Shown here one piece after another: positions 25,602-33,759 of a stretch of DNA of 64,000 bases (positions within the stretch are counted from its first letter, which is position 1; the number at the start of each line of letters is the position of its first letter). Made by a program: the position numbers and the translations under genes. The notes beneath the pieces were generated by a model. It saw nothing but the letters and a program-made list of their open reading frames with translations, did not search any database and was not told the origin of the DNA. Source of the DNA: Leptospira soteropolitanensis. Lineage in GTDB: Bacteria > Spirochaetota > Leptospiria > Leptospirales > Leptospiraceae. The stretch spans positions 157,647 to 221,646 of the forward strand of contig NZ_JAMQPN010000007.1 of the NCBI RefSeq assembly GCF_026151655.1, written 5' to 3'.

Positions 25602-27869
25602 TTACAACTTATGGTATTTTTTCATAATGTCATAAGCGTAGAAATTGGAGACCACGATGCGACAGTAATCCCGTGACTCTTTGTAAGGGAGGTCTTCTAA
25701 AAAATGGTTAAAATCACCTGTGTAAACCGACTTCTTCCATTTACGTAAATTCCCTGGTCCGCCGTTATAAGCGATCGAAGCCCATTTTAATTCGTTTCCA
25801 TTGGATTTCAAAAGGTAAGCGAGAAATTTTGTCCCGAGCCTGATGGAGGTTTCTGGTTCATAGAGGGAATAGGAAGTGATTCCCATACGCGAGGCCAGTT
25901 CCTTTCCGGTAGCTGGCATAATTTGCATAAGGCCCCTTGCATTGGACCTTGAGGTGGCTGTTTCCTTAAAAAAAGATTCTTGGCGCATTAAAGCATACAC
26001 TTTATCTTCCGAGATATCATTTTCCTGTGCATAACGGGAAACTATACTTTGATGGGGTCTTGGGAAAATTCTCGTTGAGATGGATGTGGGTAAAAGAATG
26101 GGATCATCAGGGATGAGGTGTCTTTTTAAGAGAGACCTTGTATGGAAAGCAGTGTAATACGTGTTATATGTTAAGTCTCCGATCCCGACTAATATTTCAT
26201 CTTTCTCTTCTTCGGAAAGATACTCTCGTTTTACGTGAAAATTGACAAGACTTAAACCCAAACTATCTTCTCCAACACGGAAGTATTCTTTTGCCAGGTT
26301 GAGTAATTTATGTCCTTGGATTCGTGAGCTCATTCCGCCAAGTTTGTTTCCCAGTTCATAGGAATCTTTCGGATAAGCAAATCCCAAGTTTCTTCCAAGC
26401 AAGGCATAAGATTCTTCCGGAATACCTGCTGTGTAAGATAAGTATTCAAACAAATATTCTTTGTTATAAGTTGGATTATCTGGTTTGTTCCCTTCTTTAA
26501 TGATGGATAAAAACTCTTCTCGAATCACTCTTGTGTAATAAGAGCCTGGACAAAGTGCATAGTATCTTCTTAGTTCTTTTTTTAACTTCTCTGTATCTCC
26601 ACTTTCTTTGAGGGATCGTAAATACCAATACACGAGTCGACCTTTGACAGGGAGATTCGGAATTTCAGCAAGGGCTCTTTCGAATTTTTGTATCGGAGCA
26701 TAGTTGGATTTTTCACCTTTGCGATCCACTAAGTATTCGATAAGCCGATCTTGGTAAAAAAGATTAAATGGATATTTCCCTAAATATAAAACTAAGTTTT
26801 CAAAATACATCTCACGGTCACCTAATCTATCGTAAGTGGCAGCAAGAACTCGGAAATACCCTGCATCTTTTCCAGGAAAAGTTTTTAAAAGTTCAATAGC
26901 ATTTTGAAATTTATTTTGTTGGTATAAAATGTCAGCTAAGCTAACAATCCATGAGGAATCCATATCCACAAAGGTTTTGTTCGTACGCAATACTCTGAAA
27001 AGTTCGTTTGTTTTTCCCGTTTTTGTTAAAACTAATGTGAGATGTTTGTAACCTTCGTAATAAGAAAGTCGGGTAGAAAATATTTCTGGCCTTGAACGAA
27101 ACAAAGCTTCTTTATCGTTATTGTTAATTGCAGGTAATAATAAAGTGAGCTCCGATGGAGCAAGCTGTAAAATACTACCCGATCCTTTGTATTTCGACCA
27201 GTCAGCAGCAATCATTTGAACAGTAGAATCGGCAAGTCCCTCTCTTTGTAGGCAATTTAGCCACTCCTCGACAGCCGCTTTTTCGTCACCTAATATAAGT
27301 TTTGCTTTTCCAAATCTGTATTGTGTATCCCCTGTGAGAAGGTATCTTCTATGAGATTCTTGGATGGAGTTAATTTTATCTAAAATTTCCTTCCATTGGT
27401 TGTTTGCTGCCAGGAGACGAACCAGTTCATCTAGTAACCTGCGGCAAATGGGATCTTCTTCTAAATTCAATCGATTCAAAAATTGGATCCTTTCTATCGG
27501 AGTGAGGTAGTTTCTCTGGGTGATTTCTGTGTACAACTTCCAATAACTAAGTTTAAAAAGGGTAGTTTGGAAAGGCATAGTTTGTGTCAGGATTTTTCTG
27601 ACCTCTTCTTCCGAGGATTCTGTGACAAAAACACCACGTACAAGAGAAATCAAATACCGAAATCGTTTCTCCTTATCTCCGTTAGGTGCTTTATCATGGA
27701 ATTCGATTAAACTATAAACTTCACTTTCACGGGAAGGGTTTGTGTTTCGAAAGTAGTTTTCGATTTGCCCCCATTGGTGGGATTTGATCAAATATTGAAG
27801 GTCTGTGTCCGCAAATAGGGATGTTGTGAAAAAGAGAAGAATTCTACTTGCTAACCAAAAATGCCTCAT
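25602..27869 (-). CDS. Large lytic transglycosylase (Slt70-like) with helical superhelix
   Basis: A 755-residue exported murein hydrolase. A signal peptide (LASRILLFFTTSLFA) is followed by about 550 residues of helical repeats resembling the U-shaped superhelix of Slt70. The C-terminal GEWL/SLT domain has catalytic Glu631 in MRQESFFKETATSRSNARGLMQIMP, and AYNGGPGNL near 700. It cuts the glycan strands of peptidoglycan, releasing anhydromuropeptides. The ATG has AGGAAG. It diverges, with only 48 bases between starts, from a run containing bactofilin. Confidence 0.92.
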   Translation of the reverse strand: MRHFWLASRILLFFTTSLFADTDLQYLIKSHQWGQIENYFRNTNPSRESEVYSLIEFHDKAPNGDKEKRFRYLISLVRGVFVTESSEEEVRKILTQTMPFQTTLFKLSYWKLYTEITQRNYLTPIERIQFLNRLNLEEDPICRRLLDELVRLLAANNQWKEILDKINSIQESHRRYLLTGDTQYRFGKAKLILGDEKAAVEEWLNCLQREGLADSTVQMIAADWSKYKGSGSILQLAPSELTLLLPAINNNDKEALFRSRPEIFSTRLSYYEGYKHLTLVLTKTGKTNELFRVLRTNKTFVDMDSSWIVSLADILYQQNKFQNAIELLKTFPGKDAGYFRVLAATYDRLGDREMYFENLVLYLGKYPFNLFYQDRLIEYLVDRKGEKSNYAPIQKFERALAEIPNLPVKGRLVYWYLRSLKESGDTEKLKKELRRYYALCPGSYYTRVIREEFLSIIKEGNKPDNPTYNKEYLFEYLSYTAGIPEESYALLGRNLGFAYPKDSYELGNKLGGMSSRIQGHKLLNLAKEYFRVGEDSLGLSLVNFHVKREYLSEEEKDEILVGIGDLTYNTYYTAFHTRSLLKRHLIPDDPILLPTSISTRIFPRPHQSIVSRYAQENDISEDKVYALMRQESFFKETATSRSNARGLMQIMPATGKELASRMGITSYSLYEPETSIRLGTKFLAYLLKSNGNELKWASIAYNGGPGNLRKWKKSVYTGDFNHFLEDLPYKESRDYCRIVVSNFYAYDIMKKYHKL

Positions 27870-27917
27870 GCATACTTCCTATGATTACGAATTTAGAGAG
27901 GGAAGGTTCCTCTCCTT

Positions 27918-29117
27918 ATGAGCTTACAAACAGAATACAAACTGCAATGGCCGGAATATCGGATTGAATTCCACCCAGGGCCTCATATTCCAAAAACGGC
28001 TACACTGCCAGAGCTTTGGCCGAGCCTTCGTGCCTTCTTTTCGGGCAATCAGTCTCGTTTTGCAAACTACCTTTACTATTTATCGACCGATTTTTCCGGG
28101 GGGTTCAGCCTTTGTTCCATTTTGGGGGAAAATGAGACCGCAAATCGGTTTCGAGATCCGCAATTAGTCACCCCTTCTGCTTTTCCCAAAGAATCCTTAT
28201 CCCAAATTTGGGAAATTTGCCAAAACCGTGATTTTGAGGAGATGGAAAGGGCAGATTGGGAACTCATTGGTTTTGGATTTTTGTATTCTGGTGATATTCG
28301 TGAATTTCGCAATTGGGTTATGAAAACCAAAGAGTTCTTTGGCCAAACCGAAGACAACCGTAGATTTTTATTTTTACTTGGATGGGAAAATTCAGAACTC
28401 CCTTATGAAAATTCCATTTTGCATATGTTAGTTGAGTATGTTAAAGGGAATGGGGAAGTTTTGGATTTTAAAACTCTGACCGATGCGGTCACTTTAGATT
28501 CTCATTGGCAAATCTCTGGAGTTCTCTTTCATGCCATTGAAATCGGATGGTTTACGGGCGAGGAAATATTTCGGTTTTGGAAATTTATCATTGGTTTTTA
28601 TTCTGAGTGGGACAATTGGGAGAAGGCGCGTTTCCGTTCTGTTTCTCTAGGAAAAATTCCTGCTTTTTCTGCTTTGCGGTATGCAAAACGATATTTTACA
28701 GATACGGATTTTGTTTTATACAAAGAAGAATTAGAAACAAGTCTTCGAGGAGACTGGACCTATGGAAATGGATTTGGTTATGAACTCACTCACCAAATGG
28801 ACCCCTTTGTGGAAACAGTCGTAAGATTTCGTAATGAAGGGGAAGGGTTCGAAGACGAATTAAAAAAAGAACTCACTCTCAAACCATATTCTTATTTTAT
28901 CAATTTACAGTTAGCCTTTATTTATTTTGTAAAAAAGGACAATGATAAGTTTTTGCATTTTTATAAAAAAGCCGGTAGGCTTAAATATTTGCCCTTAGCT
29001 CTCAATTTATATTGGCGTGTTTTAAAACAAAATGGGGATGAAATTTTAGGATCATCTATTGAGCGTTCGTTAGTTGCTTCTGGTGAATCTATTCACATTC
29101 CAGAAGGTTGGGTATAA
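27918..29117 (+). CDS. Hypothetical protein, 399 residues, upstream of bactofilin
   Basis: A soluble-looking Trp/Phe-rich helical protein without signal peptide or recognised domain. The helical, aromatic-rich C-terminal half (YFINLQLAFIYFVKKDNDKF) could be TPR-like. It is the first gene of a tight run: the next ATG is one base after its stop, and bactofilin follows. A cytoplasmic role with the bactofilin scaffold is possible but only suggested by context. Confidence 0.7.
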   Translation: MSLQTEYKLQWPEYRIEFHPGPHIPKTATLPELWPSLRAFFSGNQSRFANYLYYLSTDFSGGFSLCSILGENETANRFRDPQLVTPSAFPKESLSQIWEICQNRDFEEMERADWELIGFGFLYSGDIREFRNWVMKTKEFFGQTEDNRRFLFLLGWENSELPYENSILHMLVEYVKGNGEVLDFKTLTDAVTLDSHWQISGVLFHAIEIGWFTGEEIFRFWKFIIGFYSEWDNWEKARFRSVSLGKIPAFSALRYAKRYFTDTDFVLYKEELETSLRGDWTYGNGFGYELTHQMDPFVETVVRFRNEGEGFEDELKKELTLKPYSYFINLQLAFIYFVKKDNDKFLHFYKKAGRLKYLPLALNLYWRVLKQNGDEILGSSIERSLVASGESIHIPEGWV

Positions 29118-29118
29118 G

Positions 29119-29892
29119 ATGCCACTTTCCCAAGAACAAATTATGGAACTCTCCAAATTGCAGAAAATGCTAAGGAATTTGGAGAAAATTGAAAGAAACG
29201 CCAAAAATGATCTGCAAAAGGAACGTGTGGCATTTGACATTGAACGTTACAGACGCCGGATGCAAGAAGTTTCGCCTGAGGGAATCCCGGATAACTTAGA
29301 ACAAACGATGCGGAATGCAAAAACTAGGGAAGAAAATCCTGAGAACCTCAAACACAAAGTGATTTCTCAGTATCCTGTGATGAAAGTATCTCCCAATTCG
29401 AACGACAGTGAAATCAATCAAATTGGTACACTGGTAAACATTATGGATTTAGAATATATTCCTATTCTCGGAGATGGTCATATAAAATTTGATTATTCTC
29501 ATGCGACAGAAAGGGACTCTGTTCTTAAATATATGGAGAACTTACGCAGGAACATGAAAATTCTTGTGGAAACGATCGAAGAATATGCGGCTGCCGACAA
29601 ACAGGAGTTCCGTGAGCAGCTTTCGAGAATGAAAAACAAACAATCCCGGATTTTTATTGCAGAGTCTTTTGAAACGCTCGGTAAATTTCGAGATTTCCTT
29701 ACTGCGGTGAATAAAGACATCAAAGATGGGGTAAATGTAATTATGAACATGGAAGAACCGATCAAATTCAATCCTAGGTTTGAAAAGGCCACAGTTTTGG
29801 AAGGTCGTTCGATCATGGAAGGACTCCGCGAATTTCAAGAATTTGCGGAAGAGGCTTGTGATTTGATTCGACTCCCGTCTTTTAGAAGTTAA
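29119..29892 (+). CDS. Hypothetical coiled-coil protein, 257 residues, upstream of bactofilin
   Basis: The open frame begins at 29074 inside the previous gene. The ATG at 29119, one base after the previous stop, is preferred. The N-terminal 60 residues (LSKLQKMLRNLEKIERNAKN) and residues 135-190 are strongly charged and predicted to form coiled coils. The middle contains KVISQYPVMKVSPNSND. No family is recognised. Its placement between another unknown gene and bactofilin suggests a cytoskeleton-associated protein. Confidence 0.72.
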   Translation: MPLSQEQIMELSKLQKMLRNLEKIERNAKNDLQKERVAFDIERYRRRMQEVSPEGIPDNLEQTMRNAKTREENPENLKHKVISQYPVMKVSPNSNDSEINQIGTLVNIMDLEYIPILGDGHIKFDYSHATERDSVLKYMENLRRNMKILVETIEEYAAADKQEFREQLSRMKNKQSRIFIAESFETLGKFRDFLTAVNKDIKDGVNVIMNMEEPIKFNPRFEKATVLEGRSIMEGLREFQEFAEEACDLIRLPSFRS

Positions 29893-29928
29893 AAAAACCT
29901 TTTCATTCCCAGGGGGAACAAGGACACT

Positions 29929-29970
29929 GTGAAAAATCACATTCACGGACTCGAAACAGCATGGCATTAG
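29929..29970 (+). CDS. Possible 13-residue leader peptide overlapping the bactofilin start
   Basis: A GTG at 29929 preceded by AAGGA opens a frame of 13 codons (VKNHIHGLETAWH, first residue read as Met) ending in TAG at 29968-29970, so it runs across the bactofilin ATG at 29961. The bactofilin ATG itself has no good Shine-Dalgarno, which would make re-initiation from this small frame useful. Purely sequence-based and tentative. Confidence 0.25.
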   Translation: MKNHIHGLETAWH

Positions 29971-30401
29971 TCAAAAATCAGACCGAAGTTACCAATTCAA
30001 CTATTGGTGAGAATTCTTACTTCAATGGTAAATTCTTCATCAATGGATCCTTAAAAATTGACGGTAAATTCGAGGGAAAATCCCTCCAAGCCGAACACCT
30101 TTACATCGGTGTTACCGGAAAGGTCAAAACCAACATCACTGCTGCCAGTGTCATCGTAGAGGGAATCGTAGTTGGAAACGTCACAGCCAGAAACCGTGTG
30201 ATGCTCCTTCCTACTTCAAAGATCCTAGGAGATATCAAAACTCCTGAGCTTATCATCCAAAACGGGGTGATTTTAGAAGGACGTTGTATGATTTCCAACG
30301 ACCTCAAACACAGTGCCAAAGACCTAATTGAATTGGAATACTCAAAAGATTCCTTAAGTGTTGAGAAGATTTTTGGGAAACAACCAAACGCAAAAGAATA
30401 A
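29961..30401 (+). CDS. Bactofilin
   Basis: A 146-residue protein with the bactofilin (DUF583) core: a right-handed beta-helix of short repeats running from about residue 15 to 115 (FINGSLKIDGKFEGK, then VIVEGIVVGNVTARN), with short polar tails. Bactofilins polymerise without nucleotide and act as scaffolds; in Leptospira biflexa a bactofilin is reported to influence the helical pitch of the cell. It follows two unknown genes, and a lytic transglycosylase gene diverges from the start of the run, which fits a role in cell shape. pdxA starts directly after its stop. Confidence 0.92.
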   Translation: MALVKNQTEVTNSTIGENSYFNGKFFINGSLKIDGKFEGKSLQAEHLYIGVTGKVKTNITAASVIVEGIVVGNVTARNRVMLLPTSKILGDIKTPELIIQNGVILEGRCMISNDLKHSAKDLIELEYSKDSLSVEKIFGKQPNAKE

Positions 30402-31346
30402 TTGAAAACCATTCTGATTTCGGAAGGCGATCCAACAAGTATCAACTACGAACTTCTGGTTTCCGCCTTCCCTCAATTGTTAGCTTTGGGGAAACACCAC
30501 CGCATCTACCTGGTGCGTGGGCCTCACAACATCACAGTTCCCTCTCTCCCAAACCTCACCAAACCTAGTACGGAACCAGGATTTTATTCGATTCCTTGGT
30601 CAGGTTCTAAAAAAACTCGTTCTTTTCTTCTCGGAAAACCATCAAAAACTTCCGGCCAGATGGCCTATGATTCGTTACTTGCCGCGTTGGACCTACAAAA
30701 GGAACTCGGAGCCGACCTCATCACTTTGCCTCTCTCCAAGGAGTGGGTTGGAAAGGCGGGGATCAAAGGATTTCGAGGCCATACAGAAACCTTGGCTGAA
30801 TATTACAAACGACCTACCTTTATGATGATGACAGGTGAAAAACTAAGTGTCATCCCCTTAACCACTCATATCCCTTTGAAAGATGTGGTAAAAGAACTAA
30901 AAAAATTTTCTTGGAAGGAACTGACTAAAGCCCTCGTTCGCTCTCCCTTTTTAAAAAATCCAAAGATTGCCTATTTGGGGCTAAACCCCCATGCCGGAGA
31001 GGGCGGGAAGATCGGGGATGAAGAATCGACCATCCTTGCTGTAGGTGCCAAAGTGCTACGCAAAGCTAAGTTTTCTGTGGATGGACCGCTTTCCGCCGAT
31101 TCGGCATTTTTACCAGGGGCTCGGCCGTACGATTTGTATTTGGCTTCCTACCACGACCAAGGTCTCATTCCATTTAAATTGCTTGAAGGGAAGAAGGGAG
31201 TCAACATAACCTTAGGACTGGATTTTACCCGTGTCTCCCCCGACCACGGAACTGCCTTTGACATAGCAGGAAAGGGGAAAGCAGATCCCACGGGACTTAT
31301 TTCCTGTTTAGAACGACTCACGGAGTATACAAAAACAAAACCATGA
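30402..31346 (+). CDS. pdxA: 4-hydroxythreonine-4-phosphate dehydrogenase (PdxA)
   Basis: A 314-residue metal-dependent oxidoreductase of the DXP-dependent pyridoxal phosphate pathway. Motifs are GFRGHTE (metal/substrate His), LNPHAGEGG, YHDQGLIPFK and the C-terminal RVSPDHGTAFDIAGKGKA. The N-terminal motif, normally GDPxGIGPE, is changed to GDPTSINYE, an odd departure. The start is a TTG directly following the bactofilin stop, so expression probably depends on readthrough coupling. The small membrane-protein gene overlaps its stop by four bases. Confidence 0.9.
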   Translation: MKTILISEGDPTSINYELLVSAFPQLLALGKHHRIYLVRGPHNITVPSLPNLTKPSTEPGFYSIPWSGSKKTRSFLLGKPSKTSGQMAYDSLLAALDLQKELGADLITLPLSKEWVGKAGIKGFRGHTETLAEYYKRPTFMMMTGEKLSVIPLTTHIPLKDVVKELKKFSWKELTKALVRSPFLKNPKIAYLGLNPHAGEGGKIGDEESTILAVGAKVLRKAKFSVDGPLSADSAFLPGARPYDLYLASYHDQGLIPFKLLEGKKGVNITLGLDFTRVSPDHGTAFDIAGKGKADPTGLISCLERLTEYTKTKP

Positions 31347-31771
31347 CACTATTGGAAGTCCTTGCCTTTCCGGTTCTTTTTATTTGGTTTGTGGGCCTAC
31401 TACTCACTCTTTTCCGGAGAGACCTGGAATCCCATTGGAAGTTTTTTTTCTTCCTCGTGTTTTGTTTTTATTTGGTTCAATTTTTTCCTGAATTTTGGGA
31501 AGGGGTGGCTCGTTGGAAGGAAAATCCTAAGGTAGAAGTTCTTCTATGGATTTCGGCTATGGGAAATTCTATCTATGTATTTTTATTCTTTTTGTGGCCC
31601 CTTGTTCTCATTCGAATTTATTATTCCGCATCCAATAACTTAAGTAAAACCTTGATCCCCGTACTTGCATATGGGACGGTTCTTTATTGGGTTTTATTTT
31701 TTCTTTGGACCATGTACTCCAAAGAGTTCAATAGTTGGCTTCATCAAGTTTTCACAATAAGTAATAAGTAA
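31343..31771 (+). CDS. Small integral membrane protein, 142 residues
   Basis: About four hydrophobic segments (VLAFPVLFIWFVGLLLTLF, FFFLVFCFYLVQFF, GNSIYVFLFFLWPLVLI, LIPVLAYGTVLYWVLFFLW) fill most of the protein. No known family is recognised. Its ATG overlaps the pdxA stop by four bases, and it is followed after 16 bases by the DegT aminotransferase gene. No function is proposed. Confidence 0.72.
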   Translation: MTLLEVLAFPVLFIWFVGLLLTLFRRDLESHWKFFFFLVFCFYLVQFFPEFWEGVARWKENPKVEVLLWISAMGNSIYVFLFFLWPLVLIRIYYSASNNLSKTLIPVLAYGTVLYWVLFFLWTMYSKEFNSWLHQVFTISNK

Positions 31772-31787
31772 ATAAAAAGGGCATACA

Positions 31788-32909
31788 ATGGCAGTTCCAT
31801 TTATAGATATCAAACGATTTGAACCAGGATTTTTGGACACCTGGAATGAAAAAGTAAAGTCCATGTCCGTAAACGCACAGTTTATCGGTGGAAACGAAGT
31901 GACTGATTTGGAAACAAATCTTGCCACTTGGGCAGAGACAAAGTATGCCATTGGTTGTGCCAATGGAACTGACGCTTTACAATTGGCTCTTCGTGCAGTT
32001 GGAGTGGGTCGTGGCGATAAAGTGTTGTTACCTGATTCCACTTTCTGGGCGACTTTTGAGGCAGTGGTGAATGTGGGTGGTGATCCTTATACTGTGGATA
32101 CCAATCCAGTTGATTTACAAATGGATTTCCAAGTATTTAAGGAAGCTGTCGAAAAAGTAAAACCGAAAGCTGCTCTTGTGGTTCATCTATACGGTTGGGG
32201 AACAGCAAACATTGAAGAACTTCGTAAATTCTGCAAAGAAAAAAATGTAGCCCTAATTGAAGACGGAGCTCAGTGTTTCGGTGTAAAATACAATGGAAAG
32301 TCTTTATACAAAGACGCTCTTATTTCCACAACTTCCTTTTATCCTGCAAAGGTGTTAGGTGCTGCTGGTGACGGTGGTGCCGTTTTTACAAATGATGAAG
32401 AGTTATCTGTTGTAACACGTAGGCTCGTGAACCACGGGCGGACTTCACATTACGAACATGGCCTTGTCGGTTGGAACTCAAGACTTGATTCATTGCAAGC
32501 AGCTTTCTTAAATTTATCTTTGAAACACTTGCAAGCAAGGATTGATTCAAGGAAAAAATCGCAAAACGTATACTACAAAGAACTTCCCGGTTTAGGAATT
32601 GGAGTCATCCAACCTCCCAAAGGGTATGAGGAAAATGGATACTGTAATGTGACTTTGGTGGACCCTGAAATTCGTCCCAAAATCGAAGCTGTTTTAAAAG
32701 ACAAAGGGATTGGATTTGGAAATATTTATCCAGGGGCCATGTCTGACCAACCAGGTGCAAAACCATACCTGATTGAAAGATTTGGAAAGGATGGAAATGC
32801 TCGCAGGATTTCCAAATCCGTTCTTAACTTTCCACTCTTTGCTTATATGACAGATTCTGAATTGGATGAAGTGTTTAGTGCGATAAAGGCCTATAACGCG
32901 ACCAAATAA
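31788..32909 (+). CDS. DegT/DnrJ/EryC1-family aminotransferase
   Basis: A 373-residue PLP enzyme of the sugar-aminotransferase family. [15 protein letters not shown] (residues 56-70) binds the cofactor phosphate, D159 in IEDGAQ contacts the pyridine nitrogen, and K188 in [15 protein letters not shown] is the Schiff-base lysine. Family members transaminate nucleotide-linked keto sugars for lipopolysaccharide or other glycans. No other sugar-modification gene is adjacent, so the substrate is unknown. The stop overlaps the next start by one base. Confidence 0.9.
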   Translation: MAVPFIDIKRFEPGFLDTWNEKVKSMSVNAQFIGGNEVTDLETNLATWAETKYAIGCANGTDALQLALRAVGVGRGDKVLLPDSTFWATFEAVVNVGGDPYTVDTNPVDLQMDFQVFKEAVEKVKPKAALVVHLYGWGTANIEELRKFCKEKNVALIEDGAQCFGVKYNGKSLYKDALISTTSFYPAKVLGAAGDGGAVFTNDEELSVVTRRLVNHGRTSHYEHGLVGWNSRLDSLQAAFLNLSLKHLQARIDSRKKSQNVYYKELPGLGIGVIQPPKGYEENGYCNVTLVDPEIRPKIEAVLKDKGIGFGNIYPGAMSDQPGAKPYLIERFGKDGNARRISKSVLNFPLFAYMTDSELDEVFSAIKAYNATK

Positions 32910-33685
32910 TGGAAAAGTTTAGAGTCGGAGTTTTTTTATTCTTTTTACTCATATTAGCGGTGCTTACTTTTAGTTTGTCTAAGAGTTGGCGCCTCTATGA
33001 TGATGGGTATGAAGTTACGGTAGAAACTCCCGAGTCTAAGGAAAAAGACAATAAAGATAATACTCCCGAACCTACCGATAGTTTAGATTTAGAAGATGGG
33101 AACGGAAAGATCTATTGGAAACAATACTTCATTTACCCACATGGACTTGTCACCGAGTCAGGTGGGTTTGGTCCAGACGGGATTTTATCACACGCTAGAA
33201 ATTTATATTCCATTAACTTAAAAGATGGAAAAGTCCAAAAACTCTTTCCGCATGATGTTTACATTTGGGATTTTTTTGTGGGTGATTTTTCCAAAAAAAC
33301 GGTTTCAAACACAATCGATGATCCTAAAGAAGATGTCCTTTCTTTGGAGAAAAAAATCATCATTCTTGCTGTGACAGAAGACAGTAATTTAGATGGGGTT
33401 CTCAATTATAAGGATCATAAATTGGTTTATCTTTTTGATCCAGAATCTGGAAATCTGCAAACGGTTCTTCCAGAAGGATTTCATTTTCGTAAACTTGTTT
33501 ACAACTCAGCTAAAAATCATCTCACTTTGGTTTTAGGAAAGAACCCGGAAAAACAAATGAATAAGAGAAGAAAATTACCGGAACCAGAAATCAAACTTCA
33601 TATTTTTGATTATGATGCGACTAACTCCAAAGGTATTTTAAGTGGATCTTTAGAAGCATTGGATACACCGAATCCAAATCCATAA
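32909..33685 (+). CDS. Membrane-anchored hypothetical protein with a calcium-loop-like motif
   Basis: A 258-residue protein. An uncleaved-looking N-terminal membrane helix (VGVFLFFLLILAVLTFSLS) is followed by an acidic linker, and the rest should lie in the periplasm. DSNLDGVLNYKD matches the DxNxDGxxxxxD pattern of EF-hand and dockerin calcium loops. The surrounding beta-strand pattern (LVYLFDPESGNLQTVLPEG) resembles one blade of a propeller-type protein. No specific family was recognised. One base overlap with the aminotransferase gene. Confidence 0.7.
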   Translation: MEKFRVGVFLFFLLILAVLTFSLSKSWRLYDDGYEVTVETPESKEKDNKDNTPEPTDSLDLEDGNGKIYWKQYFIYPHGLVTESGGFGPDGILSHARNLYSINLKDGKVQKLFPHDVYIWDFFVGDFSKKTVSNTIDDPKEDVLSLEKKIIILAVTEDSNLDGVLNYKDHKLVYLFDPESGNLQTVLPEGFHFRKLVYNSAKNHLTLVLGKNPEKQMNKRRKLPEPEIKLHIFDYDATNSKGILSGSLEALDTPNPNP

Positions 33686-33692
33686 ATAAAAA

Positions 33693-33718
33693 AGGCCTTA
33701 CAATTTCTTGTAAGGCCT
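33693..33718 (-). terminator. Intrinsic terminator of the 2-oxoglutarate dehydrogenase operon
   Basis: AGGCCTTACAA pairs perfectly with TTGTAAGGCCT (11 bases) around a TTTC loop in the plus orientation. Read on the minus strand, the hairpin is followed by TTTTTTATTTATG, a good U-tract, and it lies 41 bases after the sucA stop. It also follows the convergent plus-strand gene by seven bases, but there is no T-run on that side. Confidence 0.85.
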
Positions 33719-33759
33719 CATTCGAAACAACTGTCACTTGTTCGTTAGAATCGCTTTGT

